Below, piece after piece: positions 48,901 through 57,970 of a stretch of DNA of 64,000 nucleotides (its first letter is position 1; the number at the start of each line of letters is the position of its first letter). The stretch covers positions 7,386,897 through 7,450,896 of the forward strand of contig SFZH01000008.1 of assembly GCA_021234535.1 (NCBI GenBank), given 5' to 3'. The position numbers were made by a program, and so were the translations under genes. The notes under the pieces are model-generated. The model was not told the DNA's origin. It saw only the letters and a program-made list of their open reading frames with translations, and made no database searches. The DNA comes from Stichopus chloronotus. Taxonomy: Eukaryota > Echinodermata > Holothuroidea > Aspidochirotida > Stichopodidae.

Positions 48901-51593
48901 ACCATCTAAGCGGAGCGCCACATCAGTTGGCGCTGAGCGTGACGGAAATGCTTTGGCCAGAAACACCTTCCACGTTACCAAAAATGGCACTTTACGGGTC
49001 ATTTTCGTCATTCATGTTCACTACAAATAAGTGTAGTTTAATACGTTTTAAACGTAAAAGTAAATATATTTGGGGGTAAAAATGTGACTGATGGTGACGC
49101 GTCCTTACTGGTGACGCCACTAGTAAAATGTAATGTAAGGTAGTCTACGACAGTGTTGGGAACAATTAAAATCATAACAATGAACATTTTTTGTTTGCGA
49201 AACGCTATTAGATTTTGTCGTTAAAATAACAGAAGTTGGTCACTGGGGGATTTCCATATACATACTCGCATAAATCAACGCCGGTCAGGCTCAGTTAAAT
49301 GTCGAAAAGTCTGAAACGTCCACCTAGCTAGTGGCGGGTTGCCACTTACCCCGTTAAGATGTTTCGTGCCCACTGATCCAGAGCAGGTGTCGCTCCTCTT
49401 TCGTCAATCAGGCAAAGGAACCTGTTGGCTTCGGCTCCAATAACTAAGATACAAACGATGAGATAATAATTGCAATGGTGTTTGATCGAGTACGTGATTT
49501 AAAACAGTCCTGTGGTTCGCTCACAACGGCAGAGTACGCTGGTCGAAATGGCTTAGGAAGACAGAAGACGTCCAGGGATTTTGCAGCAAATTTTCAGGTT
49601 ACATCAAAACGAAAATGACGCACAGTTGAAATTTCTTTCACAGCAAGTAGTCCTTTTACATATCGAAACAAATTTTCATTCAGATAGTGTAAATATTGCA
49701 TATTTGGATTTTATACTACCGTATATGTAATATTAGACTGTTTTTAGAGAGAGTTGATCTTCGACAATGTACTCAATGATTACAGTGATTACTTATGAAG
49801 AGACATTTTTATTCATCAAATACAGGCTAATTAAATGATTAATTAAATTAAATTGTCCGACACCATCACAGATCCCTTGACCGTGATAGAAATTGAGTTA
49901 TTTGTTGCTCAAGAATAATTTTTTTTCTACCAAACTTTTAAAATTTAAATGACGCATCTTCCGTAACTCACCGTATATGCGTTATGCTTTCAGGAGATGA
50001 AGCTTTTATAGATGTTCAATGATGAATGGCGTAACAATAATTAAATATATTTTCTCTGACTTCTATGTCGTTGCATTTTATACGCCCTGTTTCAGTATGG
50101 TAGACGCGGAGAATGCATTGCTCGCCTATGTGAATTTACTACAATTAAATATCATGCATGATAATGTTACCGTGAATTAATGTATCACAAATCGGAATAT
50201 GGAAATACGTTACATAATCATGAACATAGTTTCGGTCATATTTTAGCCATTTAAAATGTGCATGAAATTCCAATCACCAACGTTTCCCTGACGTCACGAT
50301 TTCATTTCAAAGAGACTATGTCGTTAACCGTGAACGAGTTAAACTCCAGACACACTGACCTATTTGGTAGATGTCATCCACGAGCCCTTTCCGCGGGGAG
50401 AAGGTTATAATTAGATCCCGTGTACCTTTGACTCTGAAATGGATGGTGCACGGTCTGGAATCCAACTTTTCAGGAAACCAGAAATACTCTCCGGGAGTGT
50501 CGATTAAATAAACTCTCTCTTCAGGAACTGAGGAGGGGGACGAGACAAAACGATCGTTATGAGAGAAACAAAACGAAAAGAGACAAAGATAATAAAAAAA
50601 AAACTTTGCTAACCCGGTCAATGTTTAGGAGATGAAATTCAGTGCTAGACAATTTATCAGCCATCGACTTTTTTTTAAACAGAGATATGATACGAGAATT
50701 TTCGCTCTATCTTCGTACAGAATGTAAAATAGTATATTCGACCTTCCGCTTTGCTTTTACATTTCTTGTTTCATTTTTCTACAGTCTCCGAGTTTTTGAC
50801 TCATTTTCCTACAGTTTCTGAGTTTTTCAATTGCAACCATGCAAAATATAAGGATATGCAAAATTGGATACTTTGCACTCTAAATTTCCTGGAACGTATT
50901 GTCTTATGACTAACTGACTTTACTACCATCCGTGCAGGCCATAGATGTGTCATTCTCTCCCCCCCCCCCCCCTCAACCTGGTGATCAACTAAATTACCTA
51001 CGGACCCACAACCTACCTCTGCACTGACGGCACATAACAGCAAGCAAGGGTGCCCTCAAAAGGATAAACAAATGAACAGTATATATGGCTACCCTAGGCG
51101 AGTTTACATGGACTGAAAACGTCGCAACGTGCACCTCTTGAATTTAGTAACTTACCCCCAACTTGGGGATAAGATACTCAATTTGACACCCTTGAAGTGC
51201 GCCTCTCTGTGTCACTCTGACGTCACATGTAGACTTGGTACCAACACTTATAAAAGTAAGCTCACCCATAATTTCTTTCATTCGTACATTTATTTTTCTC
51301 AATATATATCCTGACTGCCGTAGAGTTACATACTTACACAGGATGTACCCTCTACCACAACACAGATGAGCCATGTCGACCCCCATTTTGTGTTTCAATC
51401 TTTCAAATGAAAAGTGAAATGGAAATTTTGAGATTGACAACTTCTTCAGGTCATTAAAAAAAAAATTATCTTTAATATTTGCGAGATTTGTATATCACTT
51501 CGTTCTGACTTATGTTTAGAATCAGTGATTGAATTTTTACTTACCTCTAGCCAGGGCTAACCCCAAAAATGGGATTAAGAGAAGAAGACGCAT
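27814..51593 (-). CDS. Large secreted modular protein: signal peptide, five FA domains, two basic repeat blocks, Arg/Ser-rich tail
   Basis: Hand-joined coding exons, from 5' to 3' on the minus strand: 51593-51545, 50527-50360, 49443-49350, 47344-46989, 44354-43857, 42907-42719, 41564-41477, 40746-40556, 38978-38817, 38436-38343, 36028-35757, 35041-34613, 32915-32724, 32450-32363, 30911-30721, 29783-29589, 29153-29066, 28504-28314, 27983-27814. Every junction is GT..AG, phases agree throughout, and the total is 3705 nt (1234 residues). Approximate residue layout: signal peptide 1-15, FA1 17-200, basic repeats 223-389, FA2 389-545, FA3 545-721, basic repeats 721-864, FA4 864-1021, FA5 1021-1179, tail 1179-1234. 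The FA domain matches Pfam Methyltransf_FA in pattern (DAHI, YYEI, WVGVTS, SSWTF). It was named for crustacean farnesoic acid O-methyltransferase, but no SAM-binding fold is visible. A split into two genes between 40556 and 38978 is possible. Exons are well supported; the full join is inferred. Confidence 0.75.
28314..29783 (-). CDS. FA5 module (three exons)
   Basis: The exons are 29783-29589 (195 nt), 29153-29066 (88 nt) and 28504-28314 (191 nt). They code SDDEPFQIEITGTTRNQWKQ, DAHIRISSTRSDDP, YYEIS, MIAYRARNICIIRSG, FELGWNGRKLTLWKDGRLVV, WVGVTSYDPDNRN and SSWTFWKDTF. Exon order, lengths and phases equal those of FA4, and intron sequence is partly shared, so the two arose by a recent in-gene duplication. 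Confidence 0.82.
30721..32915 (-). CDS. FA4 module (three exons)
   Basis: The exons are 32915-32724 (192 nt), 32450-32363 (88 nt) and 30911-30721 (191 nt). They code SDEEFQINITRTSRDQWKQW, DAHIRISSTRSENS, YYEIS, MISFRRTNICIIRSG, FELGWNGRKLTLWKDGRV, WVGVTSYDPDNRG and SSWTFRKDTF. The third exon is almost the same as that of FA5. An older, decayed third exon lies between exons 2 and 3, at 31222-31305. Confidence 0.8.
31222..31305 (-). pseudogene. Decayed FA third exon in the FA4 intron
   Basis: The minus strand codes SELGWDGGKVTLWENELAL and VAFTES, which matches FELGWNGRKLTLWKDGRVLV of the functional exons. The rest of the exon is missing or unrecognisable and no good donor follows. Its flanking intron also resembles the intron next to the functional exons at 30911 and 28504. 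It is most simply the former FA4 exon 3, replaced by a duplicate. Confidence 0.65.
34613..35041 (-). CDS. Basic tandem-repeat exon 2 (12-residue NNRRGSG units)
   Basis: 429 nt, phase 1-1, acceptor TTTGCAG|ACGG and donor CCCAG|GTTAGC. It codes about 11 units such as NNRRGSGTSRSQ and NNRRRSGNNRSS, with several units of 11 or 13 residues, and closes with NVIPAPNPG. It is more diverged than the block at 43857-44354. Arg/Ser/Asn/Gly-rich, positively charged and predicted to be disordered. The open frames in other phases here are shadows. Confidence 0.8.
35757..38978 (-). CDS. FA3 module (three exons), FA1-like
   Basis: The exons are 38978-38817 (162 nt), 38436-38343 (94 nt) and 36028-35757 (272 nt). 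They code EQVTYEISTPGEYFWFPN, CTIHFQVKAARDAVIIFSP, VIGAQANLFVCTFRTDG, FQDFWVQLWNGLIVIEKLDE, WYVGLTTGADYSEWRIV and ESCGIDRRD. This module pairs with FA1 rather than FA2 in exon lengths and sequence. The FA-repeat-FA block therefore looks duplicated as a whole. The first acceptor has shifted by 6 nt relative to FA1. Confidence 0.78.
36050..38342. other. FA3 intron 2 with a dispersed repeat copy
   Basis: AT-rich intron. Positions of about 37070-37430 resemble the reverse complement of about 57560-57970 (see separate entries). No exon was seen. Confidence 0.5.
37070..37430 (+). repeat. Dispersed repeat, copy 1
   Basis: Shared words with the reverse complement of 57560-57970, in order: TTTCACA, ATTTCTTTTG, TATCAATATTT, GTGCTTCCA, TTGTCCTTGAAA, AAAGGATAACGT, TCAGGTGAG, GTAAAAGAGAAATT, CTCCAAAATGT. 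The family is unknown. Confidence 0.6.
39108..39270. repeat. Trinucleotide-rich low-complexity tract
   Basis: Runs of GTT, CTT and ATT on the plus strand. The Asn-rich 119-codon frame on the minus strand (39425-39066) is produced by this tract and has no other support. Confidence 0.7.
39624..39630 (-). promoter_or_regulatory. TATAAAA sequence upstream of FA3
   Basis: TATAAAAG on the minus strand, about 645 bp upstream of the FA3 first exon. It could mark a separate promoter if the large gene is really two genes. I found no signal-peptide exon downstream of it: the best ATG frame (39419) would create a stop when spliced to 38978. Confidence 0.25.
40556..42907 (-). CDS. FA2 module (three exons)
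   Basis: The exons are 42907-42719 (189 nt), 41564-41477 (88 nt) and 40746-40556 (191 nt). Motifs are DQWKQWTFVEQRLRSPGSF, DAHIQVSD, CYYEF, MIDYRGRNICIIRSG, FELGWDGSTISLWKDGRV, WVGVTSYHPRDRG and SWWIFKEDTF. The last donor G|GTAAGA is phase 1. No stop-bearing terminal exon was found before the FA3 exon, which can accept this phase. Confidence 0.8.
40860..41165. repeat. Intronic repeat block A (TTTCTGCAAAA type)
   Basis: Starts GTGCCGTTAAGATAAGG and contains repeated CAATTTTCTGCAAAA with ATGACAA. Its start matches block B at 42041, and the two blocks flank the FA2 second exon. Confidence 0.55.
41984..42006. repeat. (TA)n microsatellite
   Basis: An AT dinucleotide run lies in the FA2 intron, next to a duplicated ATTGAGCATA. 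Confidence 0.8.
42041..42660. repeat. Intronic repeat block B (TTTCTGCAAAA type)
   Basis: Starts GTGCCGTCCAAATAAGAC and repeats CAATTTTCTGCAAAATGTCC about every 60-80 bp, with interspersed ATGACAA and ACTTGTTCA. It is related to block A at 40860-41165. Confidence 0.55.
43857..44354 (-). CDS. Basic tandem-repeat exon 1 (12-residue NNRRGSG units)
   Basis: 498 nt, phase 1-1, acceptor TTTCAG|GTGG and donor CCAG|GTTTGT. It codes about 13 units of 12 residues, typically NNRRGSGSNRGS or NNQRGSDSSRNP. A block of four units is repeated almost exactly, showing recent duplication. The charge is strongly positive (Arg), with Asn, Gly and Ser as filler and no hydrophobic core. Long open frames in other phases of this exon are shadows. 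Confidence 0.8.
44355..46988 (-). other. Intron between FA1 and basic repeat exon 1
   Basis: Bounded by the GTTTGT donor and the TTTCAG acceptor. Several 60-80 codon frames inside have no domain. A poly-G run lies at about 46941-46951. Confidence 0.45.
46989..50527 (-). CDS. FA1 module with Arg/Glu-rich extension (three exons)
   Basis: The exons are 50527-50360, 49443-49350 and 47344-46989. Key runs are TPGEYFWFPEK, CTIHFRVKGTRDLIITFSPR, VIGAEANRFLCLID, WQDFFVQLCNG, WFVGVTSIGATSEWKIV and ESCGIDGGD. It is followed by a highly charged stretch of Arg, Glu and Gln (about 40 residues), probably helical, which FA3 lacks. The last exon ends TCCG|GTTTGT. Reading on without this donor would hit a stop at 46966, but FA3 has the same TCCG|GTTTGT in the same place, and both are followed by a phase-1 repeat exon, which supports splicing. 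Confidence 0.75.
47353..47430. repeat. (TGAA)n microsatellite, tail of the LINE at 47.4-48.35 kb
   Basis: On the minus strand it reads (ATTC)n. It begins only about 9 bp upstream of the exon at 47344, inside the splice-acceptor region, and follows the LINE coding piece on the same strand. Confidence 0.75.
47431..48345 (-). mobile_element. 5'-truncated LINE (CR1/L2/Jockey-like), C-terminal half of reverse transcriptase
   Basis: An open frame of 248 codons from 48308 to 47562 extends upstream in frame to about 48345 (ITLLTSWMNSHFLCLIPSR). Diagnostic words are SWM...TEIILLG, VKSLGVCLHNKLTF, KLKPYLNSDQLKTLVTALVL, SKIDYCNCLYYGI, LQIVQNCAARLIYG and GPELWNSLPVDLRN, the classic C-terminal order of such LINEs. 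It still has an open frame, so it is fairly young. It lies in the third intron of the large FA gene in the same orientation as the gene. The 3' tail is (ATTC)n. Confidence 0.85.
51545..51593 (-). CDS. Signal-peptide exon of the large FA gene
   Basis: The ATG at 51593 starts MRLLLLIPFLGLALAR, with a likely cleavage after ALA. The exon ends CTAGAG|GTAAGT at 51545 in phase 1, which joins to the next exon as V-P-E-E. This start is chosen because it gives a classic short signal peptide with a consensus donor. Confidence 0.8.
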
Positions 51594-51633
51594 CCTGAGA
51601 CTTCTTTAGCTGTAGAGAAGGCATGAGAGTTGA

Positions 51634-51639
51634 TTTATA
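51634..51639 (-). promoter_or_regulatory. Possible TATA box of the large FA gene
   Basis: TATAAA on the minus strand lies about 40 bp upstream of the ATG at 51593. That would leave a very short leader. Alternatively a 5' untranslated exon ends at a consensus donor (CTTGGG|GTAAGT) at 52456 and splices to the TTCTCTACAG acceptor near 51612. I cannot decide between them. Confidence 0.35.
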
Positions 51640-53060
51640 ATAAACGCACATAAGCACTAACAAACGTTATTGTGTATATTTTCTAATTTCTTTTGCCGGA
51701 ATACTTGTAAAATTTCCCTACGTCACCGTTTAGTTTGCCTCGCTACAAAATATTATGACGGTTCGTGACAAGTGGTTTGAAGGCAGGTTCACCAAAACGG
51801 TGGCCATACATTTGCAATTGAAGGGTTCTTTGAGTGACTTATTTGTAAGAAAGCTCCCCCCCCCCCCACCACCTCAGTACTGTCGAAAGACAGCATTGGT
51901 AGTAGTTATAGTTATAACATAAAGCAATTGCTATAGTACAAAGCAATTTCTGTTCACACTCTGCAGAGCATCGTGAGAGAACAAAGCTGTTCATTGTTGG
52001 AGCATATTCGCAATGGAAAGAATGTGTGCTCTGTCCCCTTCAAAAGTGGGAAAAATTTATTTCAATCTTTAACTTAGAAAAATTAAAACTAAAAAAAGTT
52101 CGTAAGACGTATCTGTCGTAAAGTTCTCTTCCTTGTTGAATCGAACAACATTGATATCACTCATATGCGTTATAGTTTCTATTAACCTAAGAACGTTTTA
52201 TGACGTTTTTGTATAATTGAAGAAGCTACTGAAGACAAAAAGCCTTAATGAGGTTTTATTCAAGATGTGAGTGACCTTAACCATCTTCATAAGATGGATA
52301 ACAAAACCATAAAGAAATGCAACTTTGCGTTAATGGTAATGTGCACACTTTTTACTAAGTAATAAAATTAGGTGATTATCATATAAAAGTCACATAATTA
52401 CAGGAAAGACAAAATGAAAAAAAAAAAGTAGGAAAATTTCAAATTAACAACTTACCCCAAGTTCCTCCTCAAAGCTTATTAAATGAAAGTGGTTTGTGTA
52501 TCCTCTGGTGGCGTAAATGATATACGATTTTGATGGGATAGTTTGCCCGGACGTGAGCTTCAAGTGATGAGATTTTCATAGTTCCCACACACGTGTTCCG
52601 TTCCGACACACTGTTCAGGGTTTACGTCTGTCATGGGTGTTAGATTGTTAGCTTTCATTACCGGCCAGAGCTTACGTACATCGTTACTGATATTTTAAAG
52701 TGTTTTTTATGTTTTATTTTGGACACGATGACGTCATGTGAGGTGTTTATCACTGTGTCACTGCGTCAACATTCTGGGTCCTTTCTGTTTTGTTTGTTTG
52801 GTATAGTTTCGGAATAGTTTTACATTTGTAGAACAATACAAAAGAGATAATTCAAACGAAGTTTCTTAAAATGCATGTGTATTTACCACAATTTTTTTTT
52901 CAACAATTCACGTGTTCCTAATCAGGTGGTGAAATGTAATGGAAAACAACGAAAGTCTGAAAACTTAATGACAGAAAACGAACACATTAGAAGACATTAA
53001 GTAGGAAGGATGATCCATGATGGTAAAACTGAACATTCCGTTGGTAAGAGTATGGAACCT
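51640..53060. other. Spacer upstream of the large FA gene
   Basis: No coding feature. A consensus donor on the minus strand at 52456 could end an untranslated first exon. A poly-C run lies near 51857-51867. Confidence 0.4.
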
Positions 53061-53230
53061 AAGCTACAGGCTACAATTACGACAATCTGTGCAATTTTCT
53101 GATCATTAATGGCACTGGCAGATCTATTTGAGAGGTATTCCTTAACTCTGGTAGTCAAGTGACTTTTAGTTTTACCAATGTAGGTTTGATTCTGCTCACA
53201 TGAACCTTCAAATGAACAGACAACATTCGG
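53060..53230 (-). mobile_element. Penelope-like GIY-YIG endonuclease remnant
   Basis: The minus strand reads PNVVCSFEGSCEQNQTYIGK then TKSHLTTRVKEYLSNRSAS. The pattern C...C...YIGKT..HL..R..E.L is that of the GIY-YIG domain near the C-terminus of Penelope-like retroelements, which usually follows 'NVVY.F.C'. A stop lies directly upstream in this frame and the reverse transcriptase is not seen, so it is a fragment. Confidence 0.55.
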
Positions 53231-55507
53231 CTTTCAGGGTCAGATCGGTCACGTCTTCCAATGGAAAATACTCACTGACTTTGAAGGTATCGAAAATAAC
53301 TTTTTGTTGACCCTTTTAAAGGGCTTTGTCACAAATTTCTTAAAATCTCAGAGGCACGCCCGATGAGAGGAGTACTCATTGTATACTCAGTGTCATTATT
53401 CTCTACCAGATTATTTTTCCCTCTGGTCAAATTTCCTACGAGGGAAACTATTGACACAGTCATCAAAAATCTTCCTAGGGTAACTTTTCATTGGCAAAAA
53501 AAAGCTGTCTCTATTTTGATATTTTACCATGGAATGTGGACAACTTGTTGCAAACAATTAAAAACACAGTTTAGGAAAAGAAAAATCGACTCTTCTGCTT
53601 CCATGGACAAACAGCATAAAAAGTGAGGATTACATTCGTGTTAGTAGGTTTTCCTTACACCTTTTGGAGTGTACGCTCGATTGTAAACATTAAACATGCA
53701 TTTCAAGAACCTTTTCGTTTTCAGTTACTCTTTTGTATTTTTGTCTGTTTGTTATTTTTGTTTGTTGTTTTCTGTTGTCATTGTTTCTTGAAAGTGTTTT
53801 TTTTTTCCTTTAGATGTATTACATTACAGGGTGTGATTTTGTGGCTCTCTGCCAGAGGTGGCCAACCTGCCACAACAAACGAGCCAAGTGTAACCCACGG
53901 AGAGACATCTTGCTGCCCAAGACCTCTTTTGAACAGAAATGGAAATTACAGAAAACGGGAAAAAGTGAACTGAGGGAGGGAAAATGAGCAAAAAGTGGAA
54001 TTTCAAAGTAGAAAAGACATTGTCCACATAAATGCTTGTGACAAGTGTTATTTTTGTCGTCATATCTTGCATTCACTACATCATCATATCAATACTACCG
54101 ATGTTTCAGTTCCTGCCATACATGTGTGTGGATGCATACTACTATTTCATTAAAAATTAAAAAAAAAACTATTGAAAACGTTGGATGATTTTCTTCCTCC
54201 GCACATAGCGTAGTATACTGAGAATGACAATAGAGGGTGGGCTTGCAACCCCCCCCCCTCCCCCATCGGGGAAGTTTAAAGGTGGCAATATGGCGAGGTC
54301 GTAGTCAAACATATCTGACATTCGTTGCATTGCGTTTAAGTTGGCTCTCTGCGGACCAGTTTGCGCAAGTCACCGACCCGACTACTACGGTGGCGTAGCC
54401 AATAGAGATGTATGTTAGAAATCAGGTGACCGTATGGGATGTCAAGATGGCAGCCCCCTGGTGTACTGAGGACAAAGTGTCCAAGTCATTGACTTGTTTC
54501 CGGTCTGTTCAATGAGCGGCCAGCATGAAACCCGACTAAAACACGACGAAACTGTTTGATACTCGTTACGACTTACTTGAAACCAGTAGGAGTTTCATTT
54601 GCACGCAGACGTCCCGTGACAGTGCGTGTGCTGCTAGCACGCTTTACCATGAGAAACTGTTAAATCGTGCGTCCAATTTTGCGACACATTGCACCGACGC
54701 AATTCCAATCCCACGTCCAGTCGCAGGTCGTTTTGTTGCAGTCGGGTCTATCATTGTACAGTAATCTTAACTACGTACAAAACAACACAATAATCTTGCT
54801 TTATTATGATATTCTCGCTATATTATGTGAGAAAATATGGGGTATCCTTCTGGAATTCGCATGATTTTTAAATAAAAAAATGTAACTAATATTAATGTAG
54901 TTATGGAATATTCAAAGGCATTTTTTTTTACCATCGTAGAGAATTTTACACTATTTTTCAGTTAAGACAACGTTAAAATCTAGAATTATTACATCATCAA
55001 TATTTACTTAGATGACTTTTTCCCGCATCCGATAGCTACTTTCTCTTTTCGTTCTTCAGCTCTCTTTAAGGGGCTAGACTAGACAATCTTACCTGATTCA
55101 CGGAATTCCTTCTTTTGTCTTGAATTAGTCACGTATAGTTTTCCACATTTTTGAAAGTTTTGTGTGACAATAGAAAACAATGTCCATATTCAAATCATTA
55201 TTTAAAGAAAAATGTCATACAAAATAACAAATTTAAGTGAGCAGCGTGCAACAATCAATACTTTCTTTGAAGGATGAGTAGACCGATAGTGATGCATTTA
55301 GGTATACACGTTTGACATGAGACAATCTGCTCTGGGGAACGGATGGCGGTACACAGATACCGTGGTTATTGGTGAAGGGTTTCTCACATTCTTCTTCATA
55401 AATTAACTGTTTTCGTATTTCTTTGACGTTTATGTTGTGTGTCCATATGTTCCAACTATCAGACACCGTCTTCTCGCCTCTCTTTTTTTTCACCCCCACC
55501 TCCCATC

Positions 55508-55533
55508 ACTCTCTCTCTCTCTCTCTCTCTCTT
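55508..55533. repeat. (CT)n microsatellite
   Basis: A pure CT dinucleotide run. Confidence 0.85.
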
Positions 55534-57559
55534 TATTAACTGTTTACTTAAGAGAATTGAAATATTTAGAATGCAATAAAGTCAATCAATTGTGACAGAT
55601 GTCAACATACATCAATATATCGTCTGGAGCCTAGCCTTGGAAATGTGACACATTTCTTTTGTGCATGCTTACTTTTGTGGGTGTTGCTCGACAAACGTTT
55701 TTAGTATCCCAGACTTGATTCATCGATTTAAATCAACAAATACAAAAAATTCTGTTCTGATCGTGAAATTGTATATGTGTGTATGATGTTACAGCTGATG
55801 ATAACGCACTGCAAGGTCTTTGTGAATAAGTTATTGAAAATTTTCTTTGTTTTTTTCTTGTAAATTTTTGTTGTAAAATTACGGTTGATTGTAGTTTTTT
55901 ATTGAAATACCGATTAAATAAGTTTACATGTCAGCGTTAAAAATCTTTACCCGTTTCTAGTTAATTGCAGGAGATTAACAGTCAAACAGACAAACATAGA
56001 AAAACAATTATAGATACATACAACTAGATAGACAGACAGACAGACAGACAATTGTGCATTTAATTGAGAACAAAGCCTTAAAAATGCAGAAGTTAGTGAT
56101 CATTGACGTCGATAGCGTCTAATGATGATTGGCACATATTAATGTACACCTATTACAGGACATATCAGACACTTATCCAGATTTCTCAGATGCAGAACTT
56201 GATGAAGAACTTACAAGAAATAGTTTGGCTTCATAGTTGACCCCCCCCCCCCTCCTTCCTTGCAGAGGATGGAGGTGTCCTAAGCATGTTCCTCAAGTTG
56301 AAAAAAAAAGATCGCTTGTCTGCAATAATGAGAGCGACATCAATGTATAAAAAAATGGCAACAAGTTGGATTGCTTTCATCTAGACTTTTCGCTTGTTAA
56401 TCTTCCAAAGAATTTAAAGTCTTAAAGTCTAGGCGAACCGAAAAATCTAAAGGTCGTCTGCATGTACAAGCTAACAGGAGCTATTTCCTGTTTATTTTGC
56501 CAAACACCTCATTACCTAAAAATAAATGTAGCTTAAATACGTTTCAAGAATTTTTTGTTTTGTTTTTTGGTTTAGGTGCCATACCGAGCAGGTCCTCTCT
56601 CATACCCCTTGCGCCATTGTGTGTGACAAACTTCTTTCATTTAAAATATTGTTTCCTTTCCACGTTTTACAACTTGCCACCATTAGAGAAGAATGTGTGC
56701 CATACATGCCCTAATTGACTGTAAACAGACTTGAGCAAGTCGAATTATGATGTCATAATCCTTAAATCAGGGTGGATATCAGTGTGGTTCTTTGTTTTCT
56801 TTACCTATAATTTCCACGAATGCCAGTACACTTATACACATTTTGTGTTGAATTACTGGGACGTAATCGAACTATTCCTAGACTGCTTTTAATCTAGGCA
56901 TAACGGTTGAAAAAAATTGACAATAAATTGTAAGGAAAAACAAACGTTTCTTCTAATTTACAAGTTGTCAGTTTATGATATCATAATTTTTATATAGTGC
57001 CAAATTATGATGTCTTACCACGTTAACAGCCAATCTAGGATAAATTTGGCGACGAAGTTAGTCTCCCATTTTAAGAGTATTATTCCATTGTCAAATGTTT
57101 TAACTTCAGTTCTCCTTCAAGTGTCGACTTAAGGATAATATGGTGTAGCTCCTGTTTAATCGTTTATAATAAGGTATTCCGCATTTCCATTTAACGGTGT
57201 GCCCAAGGCAAATGCATGACATTTCTCCCGACACCTTTGGTGTTTCAAATATATTCATACTACTTGATTTTTAATGAAATTTCCCACCAATTGCTGGTGA
57301 ATTTATTGATCTGCTGCAAACAAGTACGCAGCTGGACAGATGGCATTGTTCGGTTCTGGATGACAAAATACATCCCAAATTCTTGTCAGGCATTGAAAGC
57401 CTGAAACAAATGATAGGAAATAAGAAATATGCGAAAATATCTGAAAACAGATATAAATGTGGAATAAAAGTACAAGAATAGCACCTGTTTACTATTAAGG
57501 TAAGGAAGAAACATTGTAAAGCTTTTACCATTATATATTAAGATTGATCGTTAACATTA

Positions 57560-57970
57560 AAGTACATGTGACAATTGGAAAACACATTTTGGAGTATTGA
57601 CCAACTATATCACTAAAATGTTGAAAATAGTCACAATTTTCATAAAAATCCATCAAACGTTGACCATTTTACAAACGAATTTCTCTTTTAAAATTGCATC
57701 ATAAATAAACATAAGCTAAATATGTAAATTTCTTACGTCCAGGGACGGACTCACCTGATATGCCTCACGTTATCCTTTTTTTACTAAACCTTTATTTCAA
57801 GGACAACTGACAATCCGACATGCCCTGAGGGTTGTAATTGTGGAAGCACTTATTGTCGTCTGTAGAAATATTGATATCACTTAGCAGTGTGAAACACAGT
57901 TACATTAAGTTATTAAGAGATAAAATGTAAAAGCCTAACAAAAGAAATACTGACACTGTGCAACACCCTA
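57560..57970 (-). repeat. Dispersed repeat, copy 2 (inverted relative to 37.1-37.4 kb)
   Basis: Its reverse complement shares ordered words with 37070-37430 (TATCAATATTT, GTGCTTCCA, TTGTCCTTGAAA, AAAGGATAACGT, TCAGGTGAG, CTCCAAAATGT). The copies have small indels against each other. The family is unknown. Confidence 0.6.
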
